Shown here piece after piece: positions 28,262 to 37,591 of a DNA stretch of 55,876 nt. Position 1 is the first letter of the stretch. Each line of letters starts with the position of its first letter. This stretch comes from Lachnospiraceae bacterium (GTDB taxonomy: Bacteria > Bacillota > Clostridia > Lachnospirales > Lachnospiraceae). Location: contig SVED01000005.1 of NCBI GenBank assembly GCA_015057515.1, positions 1-55,876 of the forward strand, read 5' to 3'. The position numbers and the translations under genes were made by a program. The notes below the pieces were generated by a model. That model saw only the letters and a program-made list of their open reading frames with translations. It ran no database searches and was not told the origin of the DNA.

Positions 28262-29932
28262 GTGGCTATTGAGAAGATTGATGCAGGACTGCTTCAGAAG
28301 GCGTTCCTTGCCGGTGCTTATAACTTGGAGAGAAACAAAGATTATATTAACGAGCTTAACGTTTTCCCAGTTCCAGATGGTGATACAGGCTCCAATATGT
28401 CTTTGACTATCATGGCGGCAGCAAAAGAGGTTGGTGCACTTTCAAATCCAACTATTGAGGAACTTTCAAAGACCATTTCAAGTGGTTCACTTAGAGGTGC
28501 CCGTGGTAACTCAGGTGTTATTTTATCCCAGTTGCTTAGAGGTTTCTGCAGAGAAATCAAAGACAAAAAAGAAATTACAACAGAAGTTTTGGCTGATGGT
28601 TTTGTAAGAGGTATTGAGACTGCTTATAAGGCTGTTATGAAGCCAAAGGAAGGTACAATACTTACAGTTGCCAAGGGAGTGGCTGAAAAGGCTGTTGAAA
28701 TGGCAGATAAGAATGTTAGCTTTGAGGAGCTTGGTGAAGTAGTGCTTGCTTATGGTGATGAGGTTCTTGCCAAGACACCTGATATGCTTCCTGTTCTCAA
28801 AGAAGCAGGTGTTGTAGATTCAGGTGGACAGGGACTTATGGAGTTCCTCAAGGGTGCATACAACGGACTTATAGGTAAGGAAATAGTTGACGTTAAGGCT
28901 ACAGCTACTTCCGCTGCACCAAAGGTTTCAGTAAGCTCAGAGGATATAGATACATCTCATATCACTTTTGGCTATTGTACAGAGTTTATTATCCTTCTTG
29001 AGAAGGAATACAACATGGACATCGAGATGAAGTTTAAGGAGTACCTTACTTCTATAGGTGACTCACTTGTAGTTGTATCAGATGATGAGATTGTAAAGGT
29101 TCACGTTCATACTAACCATCCGGGTCTTGCTTTTGAGAAGGGACTTGAGTTCGGTCAGCTCACTAACATGAAGGTTGATAATATGCGTGAGGAACACCGT
29201 GAGAAGGTTATTATGGAGCAGGATAGAGCAAAGGCTGCTGAGGTAGAAACTACAAAGCCTGCTGAACCACCAAAGGAGTATGGTTTTGTTGCTGTATCTG
29301 TAGGTGAGGGCTTAGACCAGATATTTACAGAGCTTGGAGTTGATCATATCATTCAGGGTGGCCAGACAATGAACCCAAGTACTGATGATGTACTTTCTGC
29401 TATAGAGAAGGTTAACGCTAAAAACGTATATGTACTTCCAAACAATAAGAACATTGTTTTGGCTGCAAATCAGGCAGCATCCATAGAAAAGGAGAAAAAC
29501 GTTATAGTTATTCCTTCTAAGACTATACCACAGGGTATTGGTGCTATGATTGGCTTTGAAGATTCAATGTCTGTTGAGGATAACGAGGCAAGTATGATAG
29601 AGGCTATGGGTGCAGTTAAGTCCGGTCAGGTTACTTACGCTGTAAGAGATACTTCTATCGATGGCAAAGAGATTAAAACTGGCGACTATATGGGTATTGA
29701 TGACCAAGGTATTAAAGCTGTTGGAACAGATATTACAGAAGTTGTAAAAGAACTCATCAAGGAAATGTCAGATGAAGATTCAGAGCTTCTAAGTGTATAC
29801 TATGGAAGTGATGTTACTGAGGAAGATGCAGAAGCACTTGTTGCAGTGCTTGAAGAAGAGTACCCAGATTACGAGATAGAGCTTCATCCAGGTAACCAGC
29901 CAATATACTACTATATTGTGTCAGTAGAATAA
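28262..29932 (+). CDS. DAK2-domain fatty acid kinase subunit (FakA/YloV-like)
   Basis: A 556-residue protein. It has an N-terminal DhaL/DAK2 ATP-binding domain (NELNVFPVPDGDTGSNM, with the metal-binding Asp pair; SLRGARGNSGVILSQLL), a middle linking domain and a C-terminal YloV/DegV-partner domain. In staphylococci FakA phosphorylates fatty acids bound by a FakB (DegV) protein for phospholipid synthesis; no fakB is in this window. The start is GTG 28262 with SD taggagga. A terminator follows immediately. In many Firmicutes recG lies just downstream; here the lipoprotein array intervenes. Confidence 0.9.
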   Translation: MAIEKIDAGLLQKAFLAGAYNLERNKDYINELNVFPVPDGDTGSNMSLTIMAAAKEVGALSNPTIEELSKTISSGSLRGARGNSGVILSQLLRGFCREIKDKKEITTEVLADGFVRGIETAYKAVMKPKEGTILTVAKGVAEKAVEMADKNVSFEELGEVVLAYGDEVLAKTPDMLPVLKEAGVVDSGGQGLMEFLKGAYNGLIGKEIVDVKATATSAAPKVSVSSEDIDTSHITFGYCTEFIILLEKEYNMDIEMKFKEYLTSIGDSLVVVSDDEIVKVHVHTNHPGLAFEKGLEFGQLTNMKVDNMREEHREKVIMEQDRAKAAEVETTKPAEPPKEYGFVAVSVGEGLDQIFTELGVDHIIQGGQTMNPSTDDVLSAIEKVNAKNVYVLPNNKNIVLAANQAASIEKEKNVIVIPSKTIPQGIGAMIGFEDSMSVEDNEASMIEAMGAVKSGQVTYAVRDTSIDGKEIKTGDYMGIDDQGIKAVGTDITEVVKELIKEMSDEDSELLSVYYGSDVTEEDAEALVAVLEEEYPDYEIELHPGNQPIYYYIVSVE

Positions 29933-29950
29933 GATAATGTGTTTATTAAA

Positions 29951-29984
29951 TCTCTCAAGGTTTAACCTTGGGAGATTTTTTCTT
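29951..29984 (+). terminator. Terminator after the fakA-like gene
   Basis: An 11-bp stem (tctctcaaggt / accttgggaga) with a 3-nt loop and a T tract. Confidence 0.9.
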
Positions 29985-30062
29985 TTTTTGATACAATTTT
30001 GATACATTTCGGTTTTATAATTCAATAAAGTAACAAAATTATGCTTGTTTGGAGTGATAATT

Positions 30063-31478
30063 ATGAGAAGATACAAGTGGATTATAATTATGGTATGTAT
30101 GCTAAGTCTCACCGGTTGTGGCAAGGATAAGGTAGACTACGTTACAGAAACGAATACCCCTACAGACGGCATAGCAACCAACATCTCTACAGGAACCCTT
30201 GAAGAGCAAATAGGTGCTGAGAATGTATGGGAGGAAGATATAGATGTTGACAAGGGAAAGAAAATATGTGCAGAGGTTGTTATACCAGACGCAACTGGCA
30301 TGAAGGTAGTAAATCTTGAAAGAGTCTCTTTTGATGCAGAGTTTAAAGAGAATTTTATGAATTGCCTGACAGATGGGCCAGTGTATAAGTATGATTATGA
30401 ATATCTTCCGAAGGCTGATATTCAGGAAAATATTGATTATTATAAGGGAATTATAGCTAATCTTGAGGAGCAGGGATATGAACCTTACAATGAGGACGAT
30501 GAATATTATCATTGGTATCGGGCTCTTAAGGCGGAAGAGGAGTTATTAGAGCAAGCCCCTGAGGATTATGTTTTGGCAGATGACTATTCTGGTTATACAT
30601 ACTTGTTTGAAAATGATGGTGTAGAATATATAGTGAATTTTATAGGTGATGTTAGTACTATGGATAGATGGATTGTCCTAGATGTGAAAAATCCAGAAGA
30701 AACTATAGATGAGAGTAATTATACAGGTGTATTTTATCAAACAACAGGAGACTACACCACAATGGACGAAGAGGATATAAATACTAACAGATGTGATATA
30801 ACCGAGGAAGAGGCAAAGAAGGCGGCTCTTGATTTTGTTAGTTGCCTAGAGCTTGGAGAGTTCAAGATTGTTGGTACAGAGATGATGTCCGTATATTGTA
30901 CTTTAGAGGATGGAAGTGCTGAAACATTTTACTATGGTTATTCCTTTAAACTATATAGGGCCATAGATGATATAGAGGTAGATGGAAATGACTATATAAA
31001 CTCCCCTGTTACCGATGAACAGTACAGAGAGAGTCTGACAGATAGCTATAACGCTGCTTCCTGTAACATGTGTTTTGAGGAAATTAAGATAGATGTGACA
31101 GATAAAGGTGTTGTTCGAATGACGTATATGTCACCTCATAGGTATAAGGAAACCGTGGCTGAGAACGTGAATTTGCAATCCTTTGACAGTGTTAAATCTG
31201 TTGCCATTGAAGAAATTTCGGCAAAGTCATATTATGAATATGATACTATGCGACGTATGGAGCTTGGATACTACAATTATTGGGATGAAGATACAGAAAA
31301 TACAGTGGTTATTCCAGTGTGGAAGCTTACCACAGACATCAGTGGTAATTGTACCCCGAGTGACTCTTATGTTCTTATAAATGCAATGGATGGTTCAGTT
31401 ATAAATGTAGGAAAACAGCATTACACAGGCTATTATTTAAGAGATGCAGAAGATGTAGATGAAAATACAGATAATTAA
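30063..31478 (+). CDS. Lipoprotein paralogue 1 of a five-gene array
   Basis: A 471-residue exported lipoprotein: basic N-terminus, hydrophobic core, lipobox SLTGC with Cys19, then the array-typical stalk DKVDYVTETNTPTD. The fold is unrecognised; the C-terminus ends with NAMDGSVINVGKQ, which recalls PepSY/YycI-type ends (a strand closing with D-x-x-x-G). Start ATG 30063 has ggagtg 6 bases upstream. It is the first gene after the fakA terminator and one of the two most divergent members. A TATAAT at 30016 has no well-spaced -35. Confidence 0.8.
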   Translation: MRRYKWIIIMVCMLSLTGCGKDKVDYVTETNTPTDGIATNISTGTLEEQIGAENVWEEDIDVDKGKKICAEVVIPDATGMKVVNLERVSFDAEFKENFMNCLTDGPVYKYDYEYLPKADIQENIDYYKGIIANLEEQGYEPYNEDDEYYHWYRALKAEEELLEQAPEDYVLADDYSGYTYLFENDGVEYIVNFIGDVSTMDRWIVLDVKNPEETIDESNYTGVFYQTTGDYTTMDEEDINTNRCDITEEEAKKAALDFVSCLELGEFKIVGTEMMSVYCTLEDGSAETFYYGYSFKLYRAIDDIEVDGNDYINSPVTDEQYRESLTDSYNAASCNMCFEEIKIDVTDKGVVRMTYMSPHRYKETVAENVNLQSFDSVKSVAIEEISAKSYYEYDTMRRMELGYYNYWDEDTENTVVIPVWKLTTDISGNCTPSDSYVLINAMDGSVINVGKQHYTGYYLRDAEDVDENTDN

Positions 31479-31493
31479 TTGAGGTGAAACAAG

Positions 31494-32891
31494 ATGAAAA
31501 GATTAAAAAAAGCTATATTTTGTATATCTATTACAATGCTACTTACCGGCTGTGGTAAGGATAAGGTGGAGTATGTTACAGAGACAAATACACCATCTGA
31601 TAGTGTAAGTACTGATATATCTATGGATTCTGTGGCTGATAAAATTGGATTTGATGAAGAGCTATGGGAGGAAACAGTAGATGATTCTACTGTCAAGAAA
31701 ATATGTGCCGGTATTACGATGCCTGATGTTTCTGGGATGAAGGTTATTGATGTGGAGATGCTCAATCATTCGGAGAACCCAGAATTAAAAGAAAATGTGC
31801 TTAAAGCTTTTGCAGAGGGTGAGATATATAGACTTGATGAGGGATACATTCCAAAATCATGCTATCAGGGAGCTGTTGATTCATATCAGGCGATTATAGA
31901 TGCAAATGGAAATAATATAGATGAAGAGTATTTAGATTATGGTAATGAATTGCTTGAGATATACAATCAAGCACCAGATGATTATGTTTTAGCGGACAAC
32001 TATGAGCCTAATGAGTACAGAATAGATCATGCTGGACTCAATATGGTAGTGACATTTGAACATAGTGAGGAGCATAATACTAATGAAATTTTGTTTCTTA
32101 TAGAATATACAGATGATTTAGTAGACAAACAAGATGAAAATGTAACAGTAGAATTTGGGAATGGTGGACAATATCTGACAGATGATAATAGATGTACTAT
32201 GTCAGTAGAGGAAGCGCAGCAAAAGGCGGAAGAATTTGTAGAAAAATTTAATGCTGGAGATTTCGTTGTTGTGGGCATAGAGCAGATTGCGGTTTATTTG
32301 TATCATGGTGATGTATACACAGTACCTGAAAGTTATAATGATGGATATATATTTTATTTTTATAGAGACATTGATGGTGTTGCTGTGGATGGAAATATGT
32401 ATGATAATGAGGACGCGAGACGTCAGGCTGTTGAGTCAACTGGCTCATATAATACTACACCGATTAGGTCTATGGAGCAGATAACAGTTTTTGTAAATGA
32501 TAAAGGTGTATTTGGAGCTCGATATTCATCTCCATTAGAGATAAAAGAAGTAGTGTCAGAAAATGTGAATTTGCTTGATTATGAGAATGTTAAAACTGTA
32601 GTTGTTCAAGAAATGTTGAAAAACGAGTACCATAATTATGTTACATTTAGATATATGGAACTTACATATTTCTTGTGGTATGACAAAGAAAATAATAAAT
32701 ATACTATAATACCAGCATGGAGAATATCTGATGATAGTCCGCAAAATATGCTGTATAAGAGTGATTATTTCGGAAATGTGGAGGGTCATGCTATTGTAGT
32801 TAACGCAATGGATGGAAGCATAATAAATGTAGGAGAACAAACAATATCCTTTTATGAGAATGAATCAGAAGAAACATCTGCGTCAGAATAA
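31494..32891 (+). CDS. Lipoprotein paralogue 2 of a five-gene array
   Basis: A 465-residue lipoprotein with lipobox LLTGC (Cys20) and the stalk DKVEYVTETNTPSDS, then DISMDSVADKIGFDEELWEE. It is most similar to paralogue 3 over its whole length. The middle is acidic and Tyr-rich. The C-terminal third has the shared blocks ITVFVNDKGVF, MELTYFLWYDK, IIPAWR and NAMDGSIINVGEQ. It starts 15 bp after paralogue 1 with SD gaggtg. Function unknown; the anchor predicts a location on the outer face of the membrane. Confidence 0.8.
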   Translation: MKRLKKAIFCISITMLLTGCGKDKVEYVTETNTPSDSVSTDISMDSVADKIGFDEELWEETVDDSTVKKICAGITMPDVSGMKVIDVEMLNHSENPELKENVLKAFAEGEIYRLDEGYIPKSCYQGAVDSYQAIIDANGNNIDEEYLDYGNELLEIYNQAPDDYVLADNYEPNEYRIDHAGLNMVVTFEHSEEHNTNEILFLIEYTDDLVDKQDENVTVEFGNGGQYLTDDNRCTMSVEEAQQKAEEFVEKFNAGDFVVVGIEQIAVYLYHGDVYTVPESYNDGYIFYFYRDIDGVAVDGNMYDNEDARRQAVESTGSYNTTPIRSMEQITVFVNDKGVFGARYSSPLEIKEVVSENVNLLDYENVKTVVVQEMLKNEYHNYVTFRYMELTYFLWYDKENNKYTIIPAWRISDDSPQNMLYKSDYFGNVEGHAIVVNAMDGSIINVGEQTISFYENESEETSASE

Positions 32892-32911
32892 TATGACACA
32901 GAGTAGATGGG

Positions 32912-32942
32912 TAACTCACTTCAGTAACGGAGGAAAGGAAAT
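32912..32942 (+). repeat. Repeated lipoprotein leader, copy A
   Basis: The intergenic sequence taactcacttcagtaacgg followed by aggaaaggaa stands before paralogue 3. The same leader recurs before paralogues 4 and 5, carrying the SD, and continues into nearly identical signal-peptide codons. Confidence 0.8.
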
Positions 32943-34394
32943 ATGAGAAAATATAAAACAATGTTATATATAGGCGTTATGCTAATTATACTTACCGGCT
33001 GCGGTAAGGAGGATAAGGTGGAATATGTTACTGAAACAAATACACCAACAGATAGCATAGATTCTGATATATCTATGGATTCTGTGGCTGATAAAATTGG
33101 ATTTGATGAAGAACTATGGGAGGAAGCAGTAGATGATTCTACTGTTAAGAGAATATATGCCAATGTTACAGTACCAGATGTTACTGGAATGAAGGTTATT
33201 GATGTTGAGATGCTTAATCACCAAGAAAGTCCAGAGGCAAAAGAAAATATACTCAAAGCCTTTGCGGAGGGTGAAATATATAGATTTGATGAGGGATATA
33301 TTCCAAAACCATACTATCAGGCTGATGTGGATTATTATCAGTCTGTTATAGATGCAAATGGAGATAATATGGACGAGTGGGTACTCGGAAAATATAATCA
33401 ATTATTTGAAACATATAATAATGCACCAGATGATTATGTTGTAGCTGATGATTTTGAGCCTAATTCATATAGAATAGATTATGATAACCTTAATATGTTG
33501 GTATCATTTAGGCGTTATAATGAATATGGCACTAGTAATAATTCTATTATGTTTACTTTAGAAGATACTAATTCCTTAGTAGAAGAACCTAATAAAAATG
33601 TAATGGTAGAATATGGTGCTGGTGGAGAGTATCTATCAGATGATAACCGATGTACAATGACTGTTGAGGAAGCGCAGGAAAAAGCGGAAGATTTTGTGGC
33701 AAAATTCAATGCTGGAGATTTTGAAGTTGTAGGCATAGAACAGATTGAGTTTAATGTTTATTACGGTGAGCTTGGCGGTTATATATACACAGAAACCGAA
33801 AACTATTATGATGGATATGTATTTCATTTCTTTAGAAGTATAGATGGGGTAACTGTTGATGGTAATATTTATCATGCAACTTCAGATGCGATAAAGCAAG
33901 CTCTTGATGCCGCAGGTGAAGATTTGACTGAGGCATATACTTATACACCAGTCAATTCCATGGAGCAAATAACTGTTTTCGTAAATGACAAAGGTGTGTT
34001 CGATGCTACATATAATTCCCCTGTGCAGATTAAAGAAGTAGTGGCAGATAATGTAAATCTTCTTAGCTATGACAATGTAAAAAATGTGATTATTGAGGAA
34101 ATGTTAAATAAAGATTACTACAAATATGTTACATTAAGACATATGGAGCTTACGTATTTCCTATGGCACGATAAGATAAATGATAAATACAGTATAGTGC
34201 CAGTGTGGCGGGCATCAGACGATAGCCCACAAACTATGTTATATGAATCTATGCTTTTCGGATATGGAGATACACATTTTATAGTGGCTAATGCAATGGA
34301 TGGAAGCATAATAAATGTAGGAGAACAGATGATATCCTTTTATAAGTATGAACCGGAAGAAACCTATGCATCAGATGAATATGTGACAGAGTAG
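32943..34394 (+). CDS. Lipoprotein paralogue 3 of a five-gene array
   Basis: A 483-residue lipoprotein (lipobox ILTGC, Cys20). The stalk carries an extra Glu (CGKEDKVEYVTETNT) and continues SDISMDSVADKIGFDEELWE, nearly identical to paralogue 2. The C-terminal blocks ITVFVNDKGVF, HMELTYFLWHDK and NAMDGSIINVGEQ are kept. A repeated intergenic leader (see the repeat entries) with SD cggagg stands before the ATG. The last coding codons (YVTE stop) match at DNA level the non-coding sequence after paralogue 2, showing that the duplication boundary slid. Confidence 0.8.
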   Translation: MRKYKTMLYIGVMLIILTGCGKEDKVEYVTETNTPTDSIDSDISMDSVADKIGFDEELWEEAVDDSTVKRIYANVTVPDVTGMKVIDVEMLNHQESPEAKENILKAFAEGEIYRFDEGYIPKPYYQADVDYYQSVIDANGDNMDEWVLGKYNQLFETYNNAPDDYVVADDFEPNSYRIDYDNLNMLVSFRRYNEYGTSNNSIMFTLEDTNSLVEEPNKNVMVEYGAGGEYLSDDNRCTMTVEEAQEKAEDFVAKFNAGDFEVVGIEQIEFNVYYGELGGYIYTETENYYDGYVFHFFRSIDGVTVDGNIYHATSDAIKQALDAAGEDLTEAYTYTPVNSMEQITVFVNDKGVFDATYNSPVQIKEVVADNVNLLSYDNVKNVIIEEMLNKDYYKYVTLRHMELTYFLWHDKINDKYSIVPVWRASDDSPQTMLYESMLFGYGDTHFIVANAMDGSIINVGEQMISFYKYEPEETYASDEYVTE

Positions 34395-34399
34395 ATGGA

Positions 34400-34430
34400 T
34401 AACTCGCTATAGTAACGGAGGAAAGCAATT
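34400..34430 (+). repeat. Repeated lipoprotein leader, copy B
   Basis: taactcgctatagtaacgg followed by aggaaagcaatt, before paralogue 4. It differs from copy C (35855-35885) at two positions. It includes the SD. Confidence 0.8.
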
Positions 34431-35852
34431 ATGAAAAAGTATAAAATAATATTATATATAGGCATTTTGCTAATCCTTATGACTGGCTGCGGCAAGGACA
34501 AGGTGGAGTATGTCACAGATACAAATACACCAACAGACAGTATAGGTTCAGATATATCTATGACTTCTGTAGCTGAAAAGGTGGGAGTGGATGAGGAACT
34601 GTGGGAAGAGGCAGTAGACGATGCCACAGTAAAGCGTATATACGCAGAGGTTAATGTTCCTGATGTTACTAGCATGAAGGTTATAAATATGGAAAAACTG
34701 GATTATGCTAATAGTCCTGAGCTGAAAGAGAGTTTTATAACAACAGTTACTGACACCCCAGTTTACTGTTATGGTGAAGGGTATTACATAAAAGAAGAGC
34801 TTGATGATGATGTTAAGTATTATGAAAACATAATTAATATTCGGACTGAAGCTGGTGAAGTGGTGGAACAAGAATTTTATGATATGTATAACGAAGCTGT
34901 CGAGTTGTATGAAAATGCACCAGATGAATATACAGAAATAACAGATTTCTCAGGAGACGAATATCTATTTACTTCTGATACAAATGGAATGAATTATATA
35001 ATATCTTTTTACTCAAATGACTTAATTGATAATTATGGTATAAGTATGGAACTCCAAAATATGGAAGATTTAGTTGAAGCAAATGGACAGCGTGTGAGAT
35101 TTGACTCAATATATTATCATGATTATGTGTCGCCAGAGGATAATCAATGTACTATATCCGAGGAAGATGCTCTGGTAATGGCTGAAGATTTTGTGGAAAA
35201 TCTTGGGGTAGGGGAGTTTGATTTGTATTCAACACACTATTTGGAATACACCTTTTTTAGAGGAAATATAGATGAATATGATTTTACAGAAGAAGAAAAA
35301 TTATATGATGGATATAGTTTTAAATTTATAAGAACAGTAGATGGTATTTTTTGCGTTAATAATAATTTTGCAGGTGAACAACCCATAATAGAAGAACAAG
35401 CACGAGAGGTTTATGGTGCTGAAACTGATGATGCTTTTTTCGGACCAAATTATTTACCGGAAGGGATTACAATAAATGTAAGTAGTAAAGGGATAGTGAG
35501 CTTTCATTATGGATGTCCTATGACTCAACAAGAAACTTTGTATGACAATGTTAATTTGTTATCTTATGACAGTGTGAAGAATGTCTTTATTGAAGAAATA
35601 TATGAAAAAGATTACTATGATATGACTACGTTTAGATATTTAGAACTTACATACTTTGTAAATGTCGATAAGGAAACAGATGCACACACCATGGTTCCTG
35701 TTTGGTTGCTATATAGTAAATCTCAGGTAGATGGTGATTATGATCCAGAATACTCATTTGTTTTGATAAATGCAATGGATGGAAGTGTCATAAATGTAGG
35801 AGAACAGATGATGAAACCATTTTACTATTCGGATTTTTATCCAGATGAGTAG
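34431..35852 (+). CDS. Lipoprotein paralogue 4 of a five-gene array
   Basis: A 473-residue lipoprotein (lipobox LMTGC, Cys20). The stalk is KDKVEYVTDTNTPTDSIG, then SDISMTSVAEKVGVDEELWE. The N-terminal 70 residues track paralogues 2 and 3, whereas the middle (about 90-330) is clearly different in sequence. The C-terminal NAMDGSVINVGEQ end is retained. This mosaic pattern, with conserved ends and a variable centre, suggests recombination among members or diversifying selection on the exposed domain. Confidence 0.8.
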   Translation: MKKYKIILYIGILLILMTGCGKDKVEYVTDTNTPTDSIGSDISMTSVAEKVGVDEELWEEAVDDATVKRIYAEVNVPDVTSMKVINMEKLDYANSPELKESFITTVTDTPVYCYGEGYYIKEELDDDVKYYENIINIRTEAGEVVEQEFYDMYNEAVELYENAPDEYTEITDFSGDEYLFTSDTNGMNYIISFYSNDLIDNYGISMELQNMEDLVEANGQRVRFDSIYYHDYVSPEDNQCTISEEDALVMAEDFVENLGVGEFDLYSTHYLEYTFFRGNIDEYDFTEEEKLYDGYSFKFIRTVDGIFCVNNNFAGEQPIIEEQAREVYGAETDDAFFGPNYLPEGITINVSSKGIVSFHYGCPMTQQETLYDNVNLLSYDSVKNVFIEEIYEKDYYDMTTFRYLELTYFVNVDKETDAHTMVPVWLLYSKSQVDGDYDPEYSFVLINAMDGSVINVGEQMMKPFYYSDFYPDE

Positions 35853-35854
35853 GT

Positions 35855-35885
35855 CAACTCACTATAGTAACGGAGGAAAGCAGTT
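35855..35885 (+). repeat. Repeated lipoprotein leader, copy C
   Basis: caactcactatagtaacgg followed by aggaaagcagtt, before paralogue 5. It is nearly the same as copy B. Confidence 0.8.
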
Positions 35886-37427
35886 ATGAGAAAATATAAA
35901 ATAATGTTATATATGGGCATTATGCTAATCCTTATGACTGGCTGTGGCAAGGACAAGGTGGAGTATGTGGATGAAACGCAAAACTTGCAAGCTACAGCTA
36001 GTGATGCGTCTATAGAGGATATAAAGACCAAGCTTTCTGTGGAGGATTATTGGGAGGAAATTGTTGATTTAGAAGCTGGTAAAAAGGTTGAGGCTAATGT
36101 TTCAGTTCCTGACGTTATAGGCATGAAAGTGGTGACTGCAACACAGAAGTTTTATGGACCGGAGGATAGAGAGCAACTTATTAATGCCATAGCTGATGGT
36201 GAAGTATATAAGTATGATTATGATTTTTTGCCTAAGGTAGATATATATCCTTTATTAGAGGAACACAGAGTATGGGTTGAAGCAATGGAAGAATCTGGTG
36301 CCTTTGAGGCAACAATCGAGTATTATGAGAACGGTGGTTTCTATTCGGTAGAATACAATGAGTTAGAAAAAGAATATGAAGAATTAGCTGAGTATGAAAA
36401 GGATTATGAGGCGGCATCTGAGAATTTGCTTGTAGTAGATGATTATGAGAACCAAGTATATCGATTTGATTATAATGGATTAGATTTTTTGATGACATTT
36501 TATGATTACGAGTATAACGCCAAAAGATATTGTGCTCCTTTTGAACCCGATGAAAAGATAATGTCAGAATTTAAGTATGAATACGCTGATTTGCAAACTA
36601 TTGAAATGACTTTGTTTGACTCGAGAGATATATTAGGAGATGATTTATATCAGAGTATAAATATGAATTTGGGTAATATAAAACCTGATGCAGAAAATAA
36701 ATGCACCATATCTGTTGAGAGAGCACAAAGTATGGCTGAGGATATGGTGGAGGCTATGGATGTAGGTGACTTTAAGATGGTTAAAACTTATCCATTACAT
36801 CTAAGTTGTTATATAGATGAAGTTAATTCAGACAGTATCTATAATGGTCATGTTTTTTATTTTTATAGAGAAATTGATGATGTGACAGTAGATGGAAATA
36901 TATATAAATATCTTGATTATACCAGAGCTGAACAATTATGCATGGAGGAATATATTAGCACTTATTATACCGAGGAAGAATATAATGATAGAATAGAAAA
37001 TGACGGCATAGGAATCGGTGCAGATATTTTTTCAGCTTGTTGTTTTGAGGAGATTATTATATGTGTCAATGACAATGGAATCATATATATGAAATACGAT
37101 GCCCCAAAAGAGATTACCAGTGTACTTGCTAAGGATGTAAGTATGGTTTCTTTCGATGGAATTAAGAATTCTGTTAAGGATGAAATGCTTGCTAGTGAAG
37201 TGTATGATTACAGAACATTTAGATATATGGAGCTTACATATTTTCCTCTTAGAAATAAGGATGACATTAATTCATATTCCATAGTTCCAGCTTGGAGATT
37301 ATCAAGTACTGAACCAATTGATTCAAAAGATTATATTGTAATAAATGCCATGGATGGAAGTATGATTAATGTGGGGGCACATAGATGGAATATATTTGAT
37401 TTTCAAGAGACTGGATTAACTCAATAG
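35886..37427 (+). CDS. Lipoprotein paralogue 5 of a five-gene array
   Basis: A 513-residue lipoprotein (lipobox LMTGC, Cys20), the longest member. Its signal peptide is nearly identical to those of paralogues 3 and 4, but the stalk soon diverges (KDKVEYVDETQNLQATASD) and lacks the TNTPTDS block. The middle has a Glu/Tyr-rich helical stretch at about 110-165. The C-terminus keeps FRYMELTYF, IVPAWR and NAMDGSMINVG. It is the last gene of the array and lies 164 bp before recG. Confidence 0.8.
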   Translation: MRKYKIMLYMGIMLILMTGCGKDKVEYVDETQNLQATASDASIEDIKTKLSVEDYWEEIVDLEAGKKVEANVSVPDVIGMKVVTATQKFYGPEDREQLINAIADGEVYKYDYDFLPKVDIYPLLEEHRVWVEAMEESGAFEATIEYYENGGFYSVEYNELEKEYEELAEYEKDYEAASENLLVVDDYENQVYRFDYNGLDFLMTFYDYEYNAKRYCAPFEPDEKIMSEFKYEYADLQTIEMTLFDSRDILGDDLYQSINMNLGNIKPDAENKCTISVERAQSMAEDMVEAMDVGDFKMVKTYPLHLSCYIDEVNSDSIYNGHVFYFYREIDDVTVDGNIYKYLDYTRAEQLCMEEYISTYYTEEEYNDRIENDGIGIGADIFSACCFEEIIICVNDNGIIYMKYDAPKEITSVLAKDVSMVSFDGIKNSVKDEMLASEVYDYRTFRYMELTYFPLRNKDDINSYSIVPAWRLSSTEPIDSKDYIVINAMDGSMINVGAHRWNIFDFQETGLTQ

Positions 37428-37524
37428 TAAAAATTGGGCAAATAGAAGAAATGTAATGCCTGTTGCCCGAAAAAACATAATGAAATCACACTTATATTAT
37501 TTGAATTATTTAGAATACATTAAA

Positions 37525-37553
37525 TTGAAGAAATCCCTTAATTATGCTAATAT
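37525..37553 (+). promoter_or_regulatory. Candidate recG promoter overlapping a terminator arm
   Basis: TTGAAG (37525-37530), 17 bp, TAATAT (37548-37553). A transcript from here would begin near 37560, in the loop of the following hairpin, and so would lack its left arm. Confidence 0.4.
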
Positions 37554-37591
37554 AAAGTTAGTTTTTATTTAGCATAATTAGGGGATTTTTT
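37532..37591 (+). terminator. Terminator hairpin containing the recG ribosome-binding site
   Basis: A 19-bp stem with one G-U pair (37532-37550 with 37569-37587) is followed by six T and then the recG ATG at 37592. The right arm contains the only plausible recG SD, aggggat (37580-37586). It has the same arrangement as at gpr (6049-6081). Confidence 0.8.

Noticed and set aside
29988-30021. Tandem TTGATACA-like elements and TATAAT before lipoprotein 1
   Set aside because: Spacers of 22 and 11 bp do not fit a sigma-A promoter; left unassigned.
37436-37478. gggcaa/ttgccc hairpin after lipoprotein 5
   Set aside because: Six-bp stem, long loop and no T tract on the + strand; the real terminator is the 19-bp hairpin at 37532.
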